A DNA stretch of 48,250 bases, taken from the NCBI GenBank assembly GCA_000173575.1, contig ABYL01000045.1:1-48250 (forward strand), given 5' to 3'. The notes under the pieces are model-generated. The model had not been told where the DNA came from and searched no databases. It saw only the letters and a list, made by a program, of their open reading frames with translations. This stretch comes from Burkholderia sp. H160. Its GTDB lineage: Bacteria > Pseudomonadota > Gammaproteobacteria > Burkholderiales > Burkholderiaceae. The position numbers and the translations under genes are program-made. Below, one piece after another: positions 26,461 through 34,843 of the stretch; within the stretch, counting starts at the first letter, position 1; every line of letters starts with the position of its first letter.

Positions 26461-27342
26461 ATGTCGATTCTGATCAACAAAGACACCAAGGTCATCACGC
26501 AGGGCATCACCGGCAAGACCGGTCAGTTCCACACGCGTGCTTGCCGTGAATACGCAAACGGCCGCGAAGCGTACGTTGCAGGCGTGAACCCGAAGCGTGC
26601 GGGCGAAGATTTCGAAGGCATTCCTATCTACGCTAGCGTCGCTGAAGCCAAGGCTGAAACGGGCGCGACCGTGTCGGTGATTTACGTTCCGCCGGCAGGC
26701 GCTGCTGCGGCAATCTGGGAAGCCGTCGAAGCCGACCTCGATCTCGCAATCTGTATCACGGAAGGCATCCCCGTCCGCGACATGATCGAGATCAAGGACC
26801 GTATGCGTCGCGAAAACCGCAAGACGCTGCTGCTCGGACCGAACTGCCCGGGCACGATCACGCCGGACGAGCTGAAGATCGGCATCATGCCGGGTCACAT
26901 CCACCGCAAGGGCCGCATCGGCGTCGTGTCGCGTTCGGGCACGCTGACGTATGAAGCAGTCGGCCAGCTGACCGCGATCGGCCTCGGCCAGTCGTCGGCA
27001 GTCGGTATCGGCGGCGACCCGATCAATGGTCTGAAGCACATCGACGTGATGAAGATGTTCAACGACGATCCGGATACGGACGCCGTCATCATGATCGGTG
27101 AAATCGGCGGTCCGGACGAAGCGAACGCTGCCGAGTGGATCAAGGGCAACATGAAGAAGCCGGTGGTTGGCTTCATCGCTGGCGTCACGGCGCCTCCGGG
27201 CAAGCGCATGGGCCACGCCGGCGCGCTGATCTCGGGCGGTGCGGACACCGCTGAAGCGAAGCTGGAAATCATGGACGCATGCGGTATCAAGGTCACGAAG
27301 AACCCGTCGGAAATGGCGCGTCTTCTGAAGGCGATGCTGTAA
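26461..27342 (+). CDS. sucD: Succinyl-CoA ligase [ADP-forming], alpha subunit
   Basis: Alpha subunit, 293 residues, carrying the CoA-binding Rossmann domain (GITGKTGQFHTRACREYA) and the phospho-histidine loop (GKRMGHAGALISGG; the His accepts phosphate during catalysis). Further conserved runs are LLGPNCPGTI and GRIGVVSRSGTLTYEAV. It assembles with SucC in the cytoplasm. The gap of 112 bases from sucC is longer than in E. coli, where the genes overlap, and I find no second gene or clear promoter in it. Two strong terminators follow. Confidence 0.99.
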   Translation: MSILINKDTKVITQGITGKTGQFHTRACREYANGREAYVAGVNPKRAGEDFEGIPIYASVAEAKAETGATVSVIYVPPAGAAAAIWEAVEADLDLAICITEGIPVRDMIEIKDRMRRENRKTLLLGPNCPGTITPDELKIGIMPGHIHRKGRIGVVSRSGTLTYEAVGQLTAIGLGQSSAVGIGGDPINGLKHIDVMKMFNDDPDTDAVIMIGEIGGPDEANAAEWIKGNMKKPVVGFIAGVTAPPGKRMGHAGALISGGADTAEAKLEIMDACGIKVTKNPSEMARLLKAML

Positions 27343-27350
27343 ATCGAATT

Positions 27351-27374
27351 CGCGTGCCCTAGGCACGCGTTTTT
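27351..27374 (+). terminator. First of two terminators after sucD
   Basis: CGCGTGCC (27351-27358) and GGCACGCG (27362-27369) form a perfect stem with a CTA loop, followed by TTTTT. It begins nine bases after the sucD stop. Confidence 0.88.
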
Positions 27375-27413
27375 GATACGCTTACGAAGTCCTTTCGTGA
27401 GCGGGCGATCCCG

Positions 27414-27449
27414 AAAAGCGGGGGAGTGCAGACTCCCCCGCTTTTTTTT
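27414..27449 (+). terminator. Second, stronger terminator after sucD
   Basis: AGCGGGGGAGT (27417-27427) and ACTCCCCCGCT (27432-27442) form an 11-base-pair GC-rich stem with a GCAG loop, followed by eight Ts and preceded by AAA. It insulates the terC gene that starts 60 bases further on. Confidence 0.92.
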
Positions 27450-27508
27450 CGTCCGCGCGAGCGCCGAGTTTCTGTTTGCCCCGGCCGATCTTTTCAGATT
27501 CTTTTTCC

Positions 27509-28213
27509 ATGCTCGAATTCTTCACGACCCTTCATTGGGGCGCCGTCTTTCAGATCATCGTCATCGACGTTCTGCTCGGCGGCGACAACGCGGTCGTGAT
27601 CGCGCTCGCCTGCCGCAACTTGCCGCCGTCGCAGCGCATGCGCGGCATCGTGTGGGGGACCGTCGGTGCGATCGTGTTGCGCGTCGTGCTGGTCGCGTTC
27701 GCGGTCGTGCTGCTCGACGTGCCGTTTCTGAAGTTTGCGGGCGGCGTGCTGCTGCTGTGGATCGGTGTGCGTCTGCTCTCGCCGGCGCATGAAGGGCACG
27801 AGAACGTGAAGCCGGCCGACAGGCTGATGTCGGCGGTGAAGACGATCATCGTCGCGGATGCGGTGATGAGCGTCGACAACGTGATCGCGATCGCGGGCGC
27901 GGCCGAAGCCGCTGAGCGCCAGCATCGACTGGCCCTGGTGATCTTTGGCCTTGTGGTGAGCATTCCGCTGATCGTGTGGGGCAGCCAGCTCATTCTGAAG
28001 CTGCTCGATCGCTTTCCGGCCATCGTGCTGTTCGGCGCGGCTCTGCTCGGCTGGATTGCGGGCGGCCTGATCATCAACGACCCGGCCGGCGACCGCTGGC
28101 CGATCCTCGATACGCCCGTCGCCGAGTATGGGATGAGCGTTGCGGGCGCGCTGTTCGTCGTGCTCGTTGGTTATCTGCGCAAGCGCCGTCACGCGAAACG
28201 CGCGGTGGTGTGA
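27509..28213 (+). CDS. TerC-family integral membrane protein
   Basis: Inner-membrane protein of 234 residues with seven or so helices. The family's two signature repeats are visible: DVLLGGDNAVVIALA near residue 20 and DAVMSVDNVIAIAGA near 125, whose acidic residues probably form a metal-conducting site. TerC relatives (Alx, YkoY, MeeF type) export manganese or help metalate exoenzymes; the name comes from tellurite resistance, which need not apply. ATG 27509 is used because helix 1 follows directly; the Shine-Dalgarno is weak. Alx-type genes can be preceded by a pH/Mn riboswitch, but only the terminators are seen here. Confidence 0.88.
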   Translation: MLEFFTTLHWGAVFQIIVIDVLLGGDNAVVIALACRNLPPSQRMRGIVWGTVGAIVLRVVLVAFAVVLLDVPFLKFAGGVLLLWIGVRLLSPAHEGHENVKPADRLMSAVKTIIVADAVMSVDNVIAIAGAAEAAERQHRLALVIFGLVVSIPLIVWGSQLILKLLDRFPAIVLFGAALLGWIAGGLIINDPAGDRWPILDTPVAEYGMSVAGALFVVLVGYLRKRRHAKRAVV

Positions 28214-28378
28214 GCGTGGCGGGCGTGGGGCCGCCGCGAACCGCTGCCTAAACCGTGGTGCCGTCCGAACGCAAGCCTGGCCATCCGGCTGACTGTGACG
28301 CGCGAGCCTCGATCGCTACGATAAATGCGCCTGTTCCCGATTCGCGGGCCAGGCGTTTCTCGTACCAGGAGTCCGCCG

Positions 28379-28951
28379 ATGATCGTTACCGTGCCGTATT
28401 TTCCTTACTTTCAATCCAACCGACCGCCGCGCCGCTGCGGCGTCGGCTTCACGCTGATCGAACTGATGATCGTGCTTGCGATCGTCGGCGTGATCGCAGC
28501 CTATGCCATTCCTGCGTATCAGGACTATCTGGCGCGTAGCCGGGTCGGCGAGGGCTTGTCGCTCGCGGCGTCGGCGCGGCTCGCGGTGGCCGAAAACGCC
28601 GCGAGCGGCAATGCGTTCAGCGGCGGTTATGCGTCGCCGCCTGCCACGCGCAACGTCGAGTCGATCCGGATCGACGACGACACCGGCCAGATCTCGATCG
28701 CCTACACGACGCGCGTCGCACAGGCCGGTGCGAACACGCTGACGCTGGTGCCTTCGGTGCCGGACAACGCGGATGCACCGAGCGCGCGCGTCGCGTTAAG
28801 CAAGGACGCGGTGCGGGGCGGCGCGCTGACGTGGGAATGCTTTGCGAGCGGCAAGAACGCGTCGTCGTTGCCGGCGCCGGGCTCGGGGCCGACGCCAGGC
28901 GAAGCGCCGACACTCGCCGCCAATCTGGCACCGCCCGAATGCCGTTCGTAA
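28379..28951 (+). CDS. pilA: Type IV pilin (prepilin) with long leader and Pro/Ser-rich C-terminal loop
   Basis: Major or minor pilin subunit, 190 residues. The prepilin peptidase site is [10 protein letters not shown]: cleavage after Gly23, then Phe (to be N-methylated) and the conserved Glu at +5. The leader of 23 residues is longer than the 6-10 usual for type IVa. The hydrophobic helix ([21 protein letters not shown], shown in part) is followed by a globular domain. Two cysteines near the end (WECFASG and PPECRS) bound a loop rich in Pro, Ser, Ala and Gly. AGGAG lies 7 bases before ATG 28379, settling the start. The oligosaccharyltransferase pglL is the next host gene, suggesting O-glycosylation. 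Confidence 0.92.
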   Translation: MIVTVPYFPYFQSNRPPRRCGVGFTLIELMIVLAIVGVIAAYAIPAYQDYLARSRVGEGLSLAASARLAVAENAASGNAFSGGYASPPATRNVESIRIDDDTGQISIAYTTRVAQAGANTLTLVPSVPDNADAPSARVALSKDAVRGGALTWECFASGKNASSLPAPGSGPTPGEAPTLAANLAPPECRS

Positions 28952-29085
28952 GGGCGCCACGACGCGAATGAGTGAGTGAACGAAAGAGCGGCCGAGCGCT
29001 GAGCGGATGACTCGAAGCCGCAACGTAAAAGGCTGACTTTTCGCCTATTTCGGCCGGGCCGGCGCACAGTGCAACGAATTTTTTG

Positions 29086-29091
29086 TATAGT
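29086..29091 (+). promoter_or_regulatory. Probable -10 box of pglL, just outside the intron
   Basis: TATAGT matches five of six consensus bases and follows a T run (ATTTTTTG). The intron begins ten bases later. With the intron removed, the box would be 32 bases from the pglL ATG. The -35 is weak (CGCACA at 17-base spacing). Confidence 0.45.
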
Positions 29092-29101
29092 GCGCCGGTT
29101 G

Positions 29102-30125
29102 GTGCGACACGCACGCTCGTGTCCGTTCGCTCACGTTACGAGCATCGACTGCAGTAAAGATGTGCTTGAGGCCTCTTCGGGGGCGATTTCTAGTAGCTGA
29201 GTGTGTGGTCCTTCGGGACTACGCCCCATATTTTTGTGAAGCGTGATCCGGGCTTGTCCAGCCGGAGGATCGCCTTGTATTGACCTGATTACCGTCAGGT
29301 CCCGCCCAGTCAGCGGCTTCATCTCCGCCGACCAGGCGGGATGTCGTGTGCAATTCCTGCGCTTTCAACGGCAACGGATTCGCAAACCGATACGAGCGAA
29401 AGCTCGGTGTGTCATTGTTTTGCCCCGCTTGATGTTCGAGCGAGGAAGTGAACCTGCTGTGCGACCAGCAGTAGCCTAGGAAGACATGCGTCACTGGCAA
29501 CGGTGGGGTGTGAAGCTCTTCTGACAATGTAGCCCCCGGACGTTTCGGGCAGATTGGTTCCGTGAGGAACGATCTGGAGACTCCCAGCAGCAAGGGGGTT
29601 GAGGAGCTAGGCTGGCTGATAGGGTTAATGTAAGTGAACTGCTGATAAACCTCGTAAGCACTGAGGAGCCAAAGCTGCTTGAACATTGGGCTCTAACCAA
29701 AAGGTACGTGGCTGGTTAATCCGCTCAACCGTCGGATTACGTCGTCACTTAGCCACCGGGGAAGAGGCAGAACCTACGTCAGTCGTGTGACATGCCGGGA
29801 ACGTGGTAAGCCTGTATGGTTGCCAGCGCAGTAAGGCTGGCAGGCGAACCGCAAGGGACGCTGTTGATTGTGCAGGTATGGGAGGACGGAAAAAGCGAAA
29901 GCCGGGCTGTAATGGTTCGGATAGGGGTTGGGACATCACCCCACGCGAAAGCGGGCAGACTTCCGTCTGGTCTACCGTCGCAAGACGGCTGACTACCCTC
30001 TGTAACTTGGTCAGATGCAGGTGCATGCGCCTGCATTGAGTTTTGTTGTTCCCCAGCGGGGTGTATCTGCCCCGCTGGGGGAGATGCGCCTTCTGTCTGG
30101 GGACTTTTCCAGGTAGGAGAGCAGC
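29102..30125 (+). ncRNA. Group II intron ribozyme, domains I-III and start of IV
   Basis: About 1 kb without a protein gene, made of many hairpins with GNRA or UUCG-like loops, for example GACCTGA/TCAGGTC (29281-29300 region), CTGCTG/CAGCAG (29455-29472) and TAATCCG/CGGATTA (29717-29739). It contains both exon-binding loops. At about 900-1000 bases, domains I-III are longer than in compact bacterial introns. Apparent reading frames on either strand are coincidental. Confidence 0.85.
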
Positions 30126-31832
30126 ATGAAAGTATCTGGTCGAAAGACCGGATCTGCGCTTTCCCACGCGCCGGACAACTGGCACGCCGTAGATTGGCGT
30201 CGGGTTGAACGGAACGTGAGAGGGATGCAGATTCGAATTGCGAAGGCGACGCGAGAAAGTGACTGGCGCAGGGTGAAAGCCTTGCAACGGATGCTGACTC
30301 GCACGTTGTCCGCAAAGCTGTATGCGGTACGACGTGTTACGCAGAACCAAGGTGCGCGAACGGCTGGAGTCGATCGCGAGCTATGGGATTCGCCTGAAAG
30401 CCGATGGCTTGCTGTCGGCAGGTTGAAGCGGCACGGATATAAGCCTCTGCCTCTACGGAGAGTCTTTATCCCCAAGGCCAATGGGAAGGAACGCCCTCTG
30501 GGCATTCCGACCATGCAGGACAGGGCGATGCAAGCCTTGTATCTGCTGGCCTTGGAGCCGGTAGCAGAGTCGATGAGTGACCCGAACTCTTATGGGTTCA
30601 GGCTCAATCGTTCGACGGCTGATGCCATGTCTCAGATTTTCGTTGTCATGGCCCGTCGCCGTTCGGCGCAATGGGTACTTGAGGCGGACATCAAGGGATG
30701 CTTTGACCACATCAACCATGAGTGGCTGGAAAACAATGTCCCGATGGACAGGGTGATCCTTCGCAAATGGTTGAAGGCTGGCCTGATTTACAAAGGGCAG
30801 CTACAGGCGACGGAGGCCGGTACGCCGCAGGGAGGCATCATTTCCCCGACGCTGGCAAACGTGACGCTGAACGGGCTGGAACGCGAACTGATTGCGCACC
30901 TCGGTGCGAAATTTGGGATCGGGAAGGCGAACAAGCTGAAAGTGAATGTTGTGCGATACGCGGACGACTTTGTCATCACCGGCGACTCGAAAGAGATGCT
31001 GGAACACGAAGTCAGACCTTGGATAGAAACCTTCCTTGAGGTACGGGGATTGCAACTATCGCAGGAGAAGACCCGGATCGTTCACATTGACGAAGGCTTT
31101 GATTTCCTTGGGTGGAATTTCCGGAAGTATTCGGGAACGCTGCTCATCAAGCCGAGCGGGAAGAACGTGCAGACGTTCTATCGCAAGGTGGCGGATACCA
31201 TCAGCGGTCACAAGGCGGTAAAGCAGGAGGAGTTGATCCGATTGCTGAATCCGATGCTACGAGGCTGGGCGCAATATCACAGCCCTGTAGTAGCCAAGCA
31301 GGCGTATAGCCGCATGGAGTCGCTGGTGTTTTACAGGCTCTGGCGGTGGTCGAAGCGGAGGCATCCGAACAAGAGCGCGGAATGGGTGAGACGGAAGTAC
31401 TTTCACTCGCTCGGCAATCGGCATTGGGTGTTCGCCGCTCCCGTAGTTCAAGAGGACGGCAGCAAGGGTTTGCTTGAGCTGTACCAGATCAGCGGTACGG
31501 ACATCAGGCGCCACAGGAAGGTCAAAGGGGAATTCAATCCGTTTGATCCAATGTGGGAGCAGTACAGCGAGCAATTGCGGCAGGAGCGCATGGAGTACTC
31601 GATGCGTTATCGCAAGCAATGGGTATCGCTGTACAAATCACAGGGCGGCTTGTGTGCGCACTGTGGTTGGGCTCTGACGAACGAGACCAGTTGGCACGAC
31701 CATCATCTGGAATATCGGATGCATGGTGGGACCGATGCTCTGTCGAACAGGGTTTTGCTGCACCCCGACTGCCACCGGCAGGTACACGTTGGTAAACTTG
31801 CGGTAACTAAGCCGGCTCCGTCGTCGCACTGA
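30126..31832 (+). CDS. ltrA: Group II intron-encoded protein: reverse transcriptase/maturase/HNH endonuclease
   Basis: Multi-domain protein of 568 residues that helps the intron splice and copies it into new DNA sites. In order: N-terminal RT-0 region (ID-type WRRVERNVRGMQ), RT fingers and palm with the catalytic YADD (VVRYADDFVITG, about 281), thumb/maturase domain X (LNPMLRGWAQYHS region, 370-450), and an HNH endonuclease at the C-terminus with a zinc-binding pattern (CAHCGW, HDHHLEYR, LLHPDCHRQVH). AGGAGAGCAGC precedes the ATG. No stop or frameshift interrupts it. HNH-bearing proteins of this length resemble those of chloroplast-like bacterial introns. Confidence 0.96.
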   Translation: MKVSGRKTGSALSHAPDNWHAVDWRRVERNVRGMQIRIAKATRESDWRRVKALQRMLTRTLSAKLYAVRRVTQNQGARTAGVDRELWDSPESRWLAVGRLKRHGYKPLPLRRVFIPKANGKERPLGIPTMQDRAMQALYLLALEPVAESMSDPNSYGFRLNRSTADAMSQIFVVMARRRSAQWVLEADIKGCFDHINHEWLENNVPMDRVILRKWLKAGLIYKGQLQATEAGTPQGGIISPTLANVTLNGLERELIAHLGAKFGIGKANKLKVNVVRYADDFVITGDSKEMLEHEVRPWIETFLEVRGLQLSQEKTRIVHIDEGFDFLGWNFRKYSGTLLIKPSGKNVQTFYRKVADTISGHKAVKQEELIRLLNPMLRGWAQYHSPVVAKQAYSRMESLVFYRLWRWSKRRHPNKSAEWVRRKYFHSLGNRHWVFAAPVVQEDGSKGLLELYQISGTDIRRHRKVKGEFNPFDPMWEQYSEQLRQERMEYSMRYRKQWVSLYKSQGGLCAHCGWALTNETSWHDHHLEYRMHGGTDALSNRVLLHPDCHRQVHVGKLAVTKPAPSSH

Positions 31833-31861
31833 CGGGGCTTTGTAAAGAAATATGTAGGCTT

Positions 31862-31936
31862 GAGCCGTATGCGGGGAAACTCGCACGTACGGTTCTTAGG
31901 GGGCCCCTTTTCCGCAAGGAAGAGGGGCTACCCTAC
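31862..31936 (+). other. Intron domains V and VI with 3' splice site
   Basis: Domain V is the 34-base hairpin at 31862-31895, starting GAGCCGTATG and closing with ACGGTTC; it has the catalytic AGC near its base and a GAAA tetraloop. Domain VI pairs TAGGG with CCCTA and CCCCTTTTCC with GGAAGAGGGG around a GCAA loop. An A in the internal loop CTA (31930), seven bases from the 3' end counting the last base, is the likely branch point. Confidence 0.9.
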
Positions 31937-31957
31937 CTGACGCCCACCGTTGATTCG

Positions 31958-33742
31958 ATGCCCACCCCTTTCGCGCGCTACCTGTCTCTCGTACTGCTGG
32001 CTCTTGCATTGATCCTGCCCTATGCGGTTGCCAACCATACGTATCCGATCCCAACCTTCTACGCAGAGTTCACCTCACTCGCGCTGTATCTGCTCACCGG
32101 CGTGGCCGTCGTGCTGCTGGTCGCGACCGCGCGGCCGCGCGTGAGCTTCGCGTCGCCCACGGTCGCGCTGGTGCCATTGCTGTTCGGCCTCGTGCTGGTC
32201 GTGCAGACGCTGGTGCTGCCGGTTGCGCAACCGTCGATGAACTGGCTCGGCGCGGGCTTCCTGCTTGCCGCGTGGATGGCCGTCCACGTGGGCTATGGCT
32301 TCAAGCGCGTGAAGCTCGATGAGACTGCCTTGCGCTGGGCGGCGGGGGCGTTGATCGTCGGCGGTCTGTTTTCGGTGTTCAGCCAGGTGATTCAGCTGTT
32401 TCACCTCGAGGCGCGTGTCGCGCCGTTCGTCGTCGCGTATCACGTGACCGTCGACCGCCGGCCGTTCGGCAACATGGCGCAGGCGAACCACCTTGCCACG
32501 TATATTGCGTTCGCGATGGCGGGCGCGCTGTACCTCGTGCAGACGCGCCGCATCGCGGTGCCGGTCTGGCTGCTCGTGTCGACGATTTTCTCGGTCGGCC
32601 TCGCGCTGACCGTGTCGCGCGGTCCGTGGCTGCAAATGGGGGTGATCGTCGTGGCCGGCTTCTGGATGGCCTTCGCGCAGACGCGCAACGACCCGCAATT
32701 GCGCCGCAGCAACCGTGAATGGCTGGTTCCGATCGCGCTCGCGGTGCTGTTTTTCGTGGTCAATGCGCTGATCCGCTGGGCCAACGTGCGTTATCACCTC
32801 GAACTCGGGCAGTCGGCCGCCGAGCGCTTCCAGGATGCCGGCCAGATCGCGCCGCGCCTCGCGCTGTGGAAATACGGCTGGACGATGTTCAAGCAGCATC
32901 CGCTGCTCGGCGTCGGCTGGGGCGAATTCCCGGGCTATCAGTTCGCGCTCGTCAAGCAGCTGGGCGGGGTGGAGATCGCCAACAATTCGCACGACATCTT
33001 TGTCGACCTGCTCGCGAAAACCGGTCTGATCGGTCTCGGGATCGTGCTCGTGGGTCTGATCGCGTGGCTCGTGCGCGTCGTGCGTGCGCCGCAAAGCGCC
33101 GCGCGCGTGTTCGGCATCGCGCTGATCGGTGTGCTGACGATGCATGCGCTCGTCGAGTATCCGCAGCAGTACATGTTCTTCCTGTTGCCCGCGATGTTCG
33201 TCTTCGGCCTGCTCGAAACGCGGCCGTTGCGCGTGGTGCCCGCGGGTGTTTCGTTCGGCGCGTTCGCGCTCGTGCTGTTCGGCGGACTTGCCGCGCTGTA
33301 TCCGGTGTATCGCGACTACGGGCGCGCCGAGGTGCTGTACTACGGCGCGCGTCCGGCCGAGCAGTACAGCGCGGATCCGTCGTTCCTGTTCGGCTCCTGG
33401 GGTGAATACGGTCTCGCGACGCTGCAGCCGATGAGTCCGCTGAACCTGCAACGCAACCTCGCGATGCACAAGCAGGCGATCGCGTTATTGCCAGGCGAGA
33501 CGGTGCTGCGTCGCTATGCGGTGCTGCAGGCATTGACCGGCGATACCGCGGCGGCGCTCGATACGGTCGAACGTTTGCGGATCTTTGCCGAGGAGTTGAA
33601 GGATTGGCCCGCGCAACTCAGCTATGTGTACGAGCTCGTCGACGAGCAGAAGTCGCTCGCGGGCTTCAAGGAGCAACTGGTGAAGCGCTACGGCACGCCG
33701 GCGCCCGATGCGACGCCCGACGACAACGGCGACGACGATTGA
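31958..33742 (+). CDS. pglL: PglL-type O-oligosaccharyltransferase (Wzy_C family)
   Basis: Inner-membrane enzyme that transfers lipid-linked glycan to Ser/Thr of exported proteins. The 594 residues have about 12 helices, with a PglL_A-like signature RRPFGNMAQANHLATYIA near 167-184 and the large periplasmic Wzy_C loop with GWGEFPGYQF and NNSHDIFVDLLAKTG (histidine near 347). A soluble C-terminal region follows from about 455. The lack of a waa ligase context and the pilin next door favour PglL over O-antigen ligase. ATG 31958 has no good Shine-Dalgarno. The group II intron ends 21 bases before it, so it separates the gene from its likely promoter. Confidence 0.88.
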   Translation: MPTPFARYLSLVLLALALILPYAVANHTYPIPTFYAEFTSLALYLLTGVAVVLLVATARPRVSFASPTVALVPLLFGLVLVVQTLVLPVAQPSMNWLGAGFLLAAWMAVHVGYGFKRVKLDETALRWAAGALIVGGLFSVFSQVIQLFHLEARVAPFVVAYHVTVDRRPFGNMAQANHLATYIAFAMAGALYLVQTRRIAVPVWLLVSTIFSVGLALTVSRGPWLQMGVIVVAGFWMAFAQTRNDPQLRRSNREWLVPIALAVLFFVVNALIRWANVRYHLELGQSAAERFQDAGQIAPRLALWKYGWTMFKQHPLLGVGWGEFPGYQFALVKQLGGVEIANNSHDIFVDLLAKTGLIGLGIVLVGLIAWLVRVVRAPQSAARVFGIALIGVLTMHALVEYPQQYMFFLLPAMFVFGLLETRPLRVVPAGVSFGAFALVLFGGLAALYPVYRDYGRAEVLYYGARPAEQYSADPSFLFGSWGEYGLATLQPMSPLNLQRNLAMHKQAIALLPGETVLRRYAVLQALTGDTAAALDTVERLRIFAEELKDWPAQLSYVYELVDEQKSLAGFKEQLVKRYGTPAPDATPDDNGDDD

Positions 33743-33796
33743 TCGTACCGCGGAAGCTCGGGCATGCTGGCGCCAGGGCTTCCGTGTTTCAAAGTT

Positions 33797-34147
33797 TCAA
33801 AGCTCGGAATACTTCGCGGCCGAGCCTCTCGCCTTGTCGACGGGGTAGCGCGCTTCGTTCAGCTTCAGTTTTTCCGCCGCTGCGTCCACGAGATCGAAGC
33901 CCGCGGTATGGGCGACCAGCAGCAGGTACATGAACACGTCGGCGCACTCGTGCCTGAGGTTCGTTGATTCCGCCGGATCGCGAAGCAGTGCGTCGATCTG
34001 AGTATCCGTCTTCCATTGAATCGTCTCCAGTAACTCGCCGGCTTCGATGCCGGTGGAGACGATCAGGTTGCGCAGCGTGTGAAACTGCTGCCAGTCGCGC
34101 GCGTCGCGAAACGCCAGTAGCTGCTTGAGCAGTTCGTCGATGGTCAT
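33797..34147 (-). CDS. MazG-like nucleotide pyrophosphohydrolase
   Basis: Small all-alpha NTP-PPase of 116 residues, probably cleaving non-canonical nucleoside triphosphates. The magnesium-binding acids are in GIEAGELLETIQW (about 34-46) and in HECADVFMYLLLVA (about 68-81), the E-x2-E and E-x2-D pattern of MazG/dUTPase-like and RS21-C6-type proteins. ATG 34147 is preferred to 34216 because the catalytic fold starts there. It is convergent with pglL, and moaC lies 31 bases upstream on the same strand, so the two may be co-transcribed. Confidence 0.82.
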   Translation of the reverse strand: MTIDELLKQLLAFRDARDWQQFHTLRNLIVSTGIEAGELLETIQWKTDTQIDALLRDPAESTNLRHECADVFMYLLLVAHTAGFDLVDAAAEKLKLNEARYPVDKARGSAAKYSEL

Positions 34148-34178
34148 CTTGCTATCCGGATAGTTGTCGAGTCGCGCT

Positions 34179-34658
34179 TCAACCCTGCGCCACCCAATCC
34201 CCCGACTTCCCGCCATGCTTCTCGATCACCTTCACATCGGTGATGGTCATGCCGCGATCGACGGCTTTGCACATGTCGTACACGGTCAGCAGCCCGACCT
34301 GCACGGCGGTCAGCGCTTCCATTTCGACGCCCGTGCGCCCGAACGTCTCCACCTGAACCGTGCAATGCACGCCCGGCAATTGCTCGTCGAGTTCGAAATC
34401 GGCCTTCACGCGGGTCAGCGCGAGCGGATGGCACAGCGGGATCAGATCGGCGGTGCGCTTCGAGGCCTGGATCGCCGCGATGCGGGCGACGCCGATCACG
34501 TCGCCCTTTTTGGCGTGGCCGTCGCGGATCAGTGCGAACGTGTCGGGCAGCATGCGGATCGAGCCGCGCGCGATCGCGATGCGCTTCGTCTCCTGCTTGC
34601 CACCGACGTCCACCATATGCGCGTCGCCGGCCGCGTCGAAATGAGTGAGTTCAGGCAT
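34179..34658 (-). CDS. moaC: Cyclic pyranopterin monophosphate synthase MoaC
   Basis: Second enzyme of molybdenum-cofactor synthesis: converts 3',8-cyclo-7,8-dihydro-GTP (made by MoaA) into cyclic pyranopterin monophosphate. At 159 residues it has full length. Diagnostic stretches are [54 protein letters not shown] (shown in part) and the active-site lysines in [19 protein letters not shown] lies before the ATG at 34658. moaA and other moa genes are not nearby. Confidence 0.97.
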   Translation of the reverse strand: MPELTHFDAAGDAHMVDVGGKQETKRIAIARGSIRMLPDTFALIRDGHAKKGDVIGVARIAAIQASKRTADLIPLCHPLALTRVKADFELDEQLPGVHCTVQVETFGRTGVEMEALTAVQVGLLTVYDMCKAVDRGMTITDVKVIEKHGGKSGDWVAQG

Positions 34659-34843
34659 GGTTGACTCCTTCAGAGGGCGCCTATCATAGCAGTGCGGCGC
34701 GGCCTCGAATCGTCGCGCCGACTGGTTACACTTGCGCTGTTGTGCTCTGCGTTTCGCCTTGTACGTGTCCTGCGACGCCTCTGCCCGTTATCTTAGTCCG
34801 GGCCGCGGGCGGCGCTTTTCGACTCCGTCTGACGGGCTTCGCG

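Larger units (their letters stand above)
29102..31936 (+). mobile_element. Group II intron (2835 bases) with intron-encoded protein
   Basis: Self-splicing, mobile ribozyme. The 5' end is GTGCGAC at 29102 and the 3' end is CCCTAC at 31936. The 5' end is supported by base pairing: exon bases CGGTTG (29096-29101, IBS1) are complementary to CAACCG (29726-29731, EBS1), which sits in the loop of a perfect 7-base-pair hairpin. Exon bases AGTGC (29089-29093, IBS2) are complementary to GCACT (29658-29662, EBS2) in the loop of CCTC...GAGG. Domain V and domain VI are intact at 31862-31936. The encoded protein has RT, maturase and HNH domains. All parts needed for activity appear present. Confidence 0.93.

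Noticed and set aside
29460-29480. GTGCGACC at 29460 as the intron 5' end
   Set aside because: It would give a more usual intron length, but it lies in a hairpin loop (CTGCTG/CAGCAG), and no exon-binding loop matching the bases before it was convincing. The 29102 end has two matching loops.
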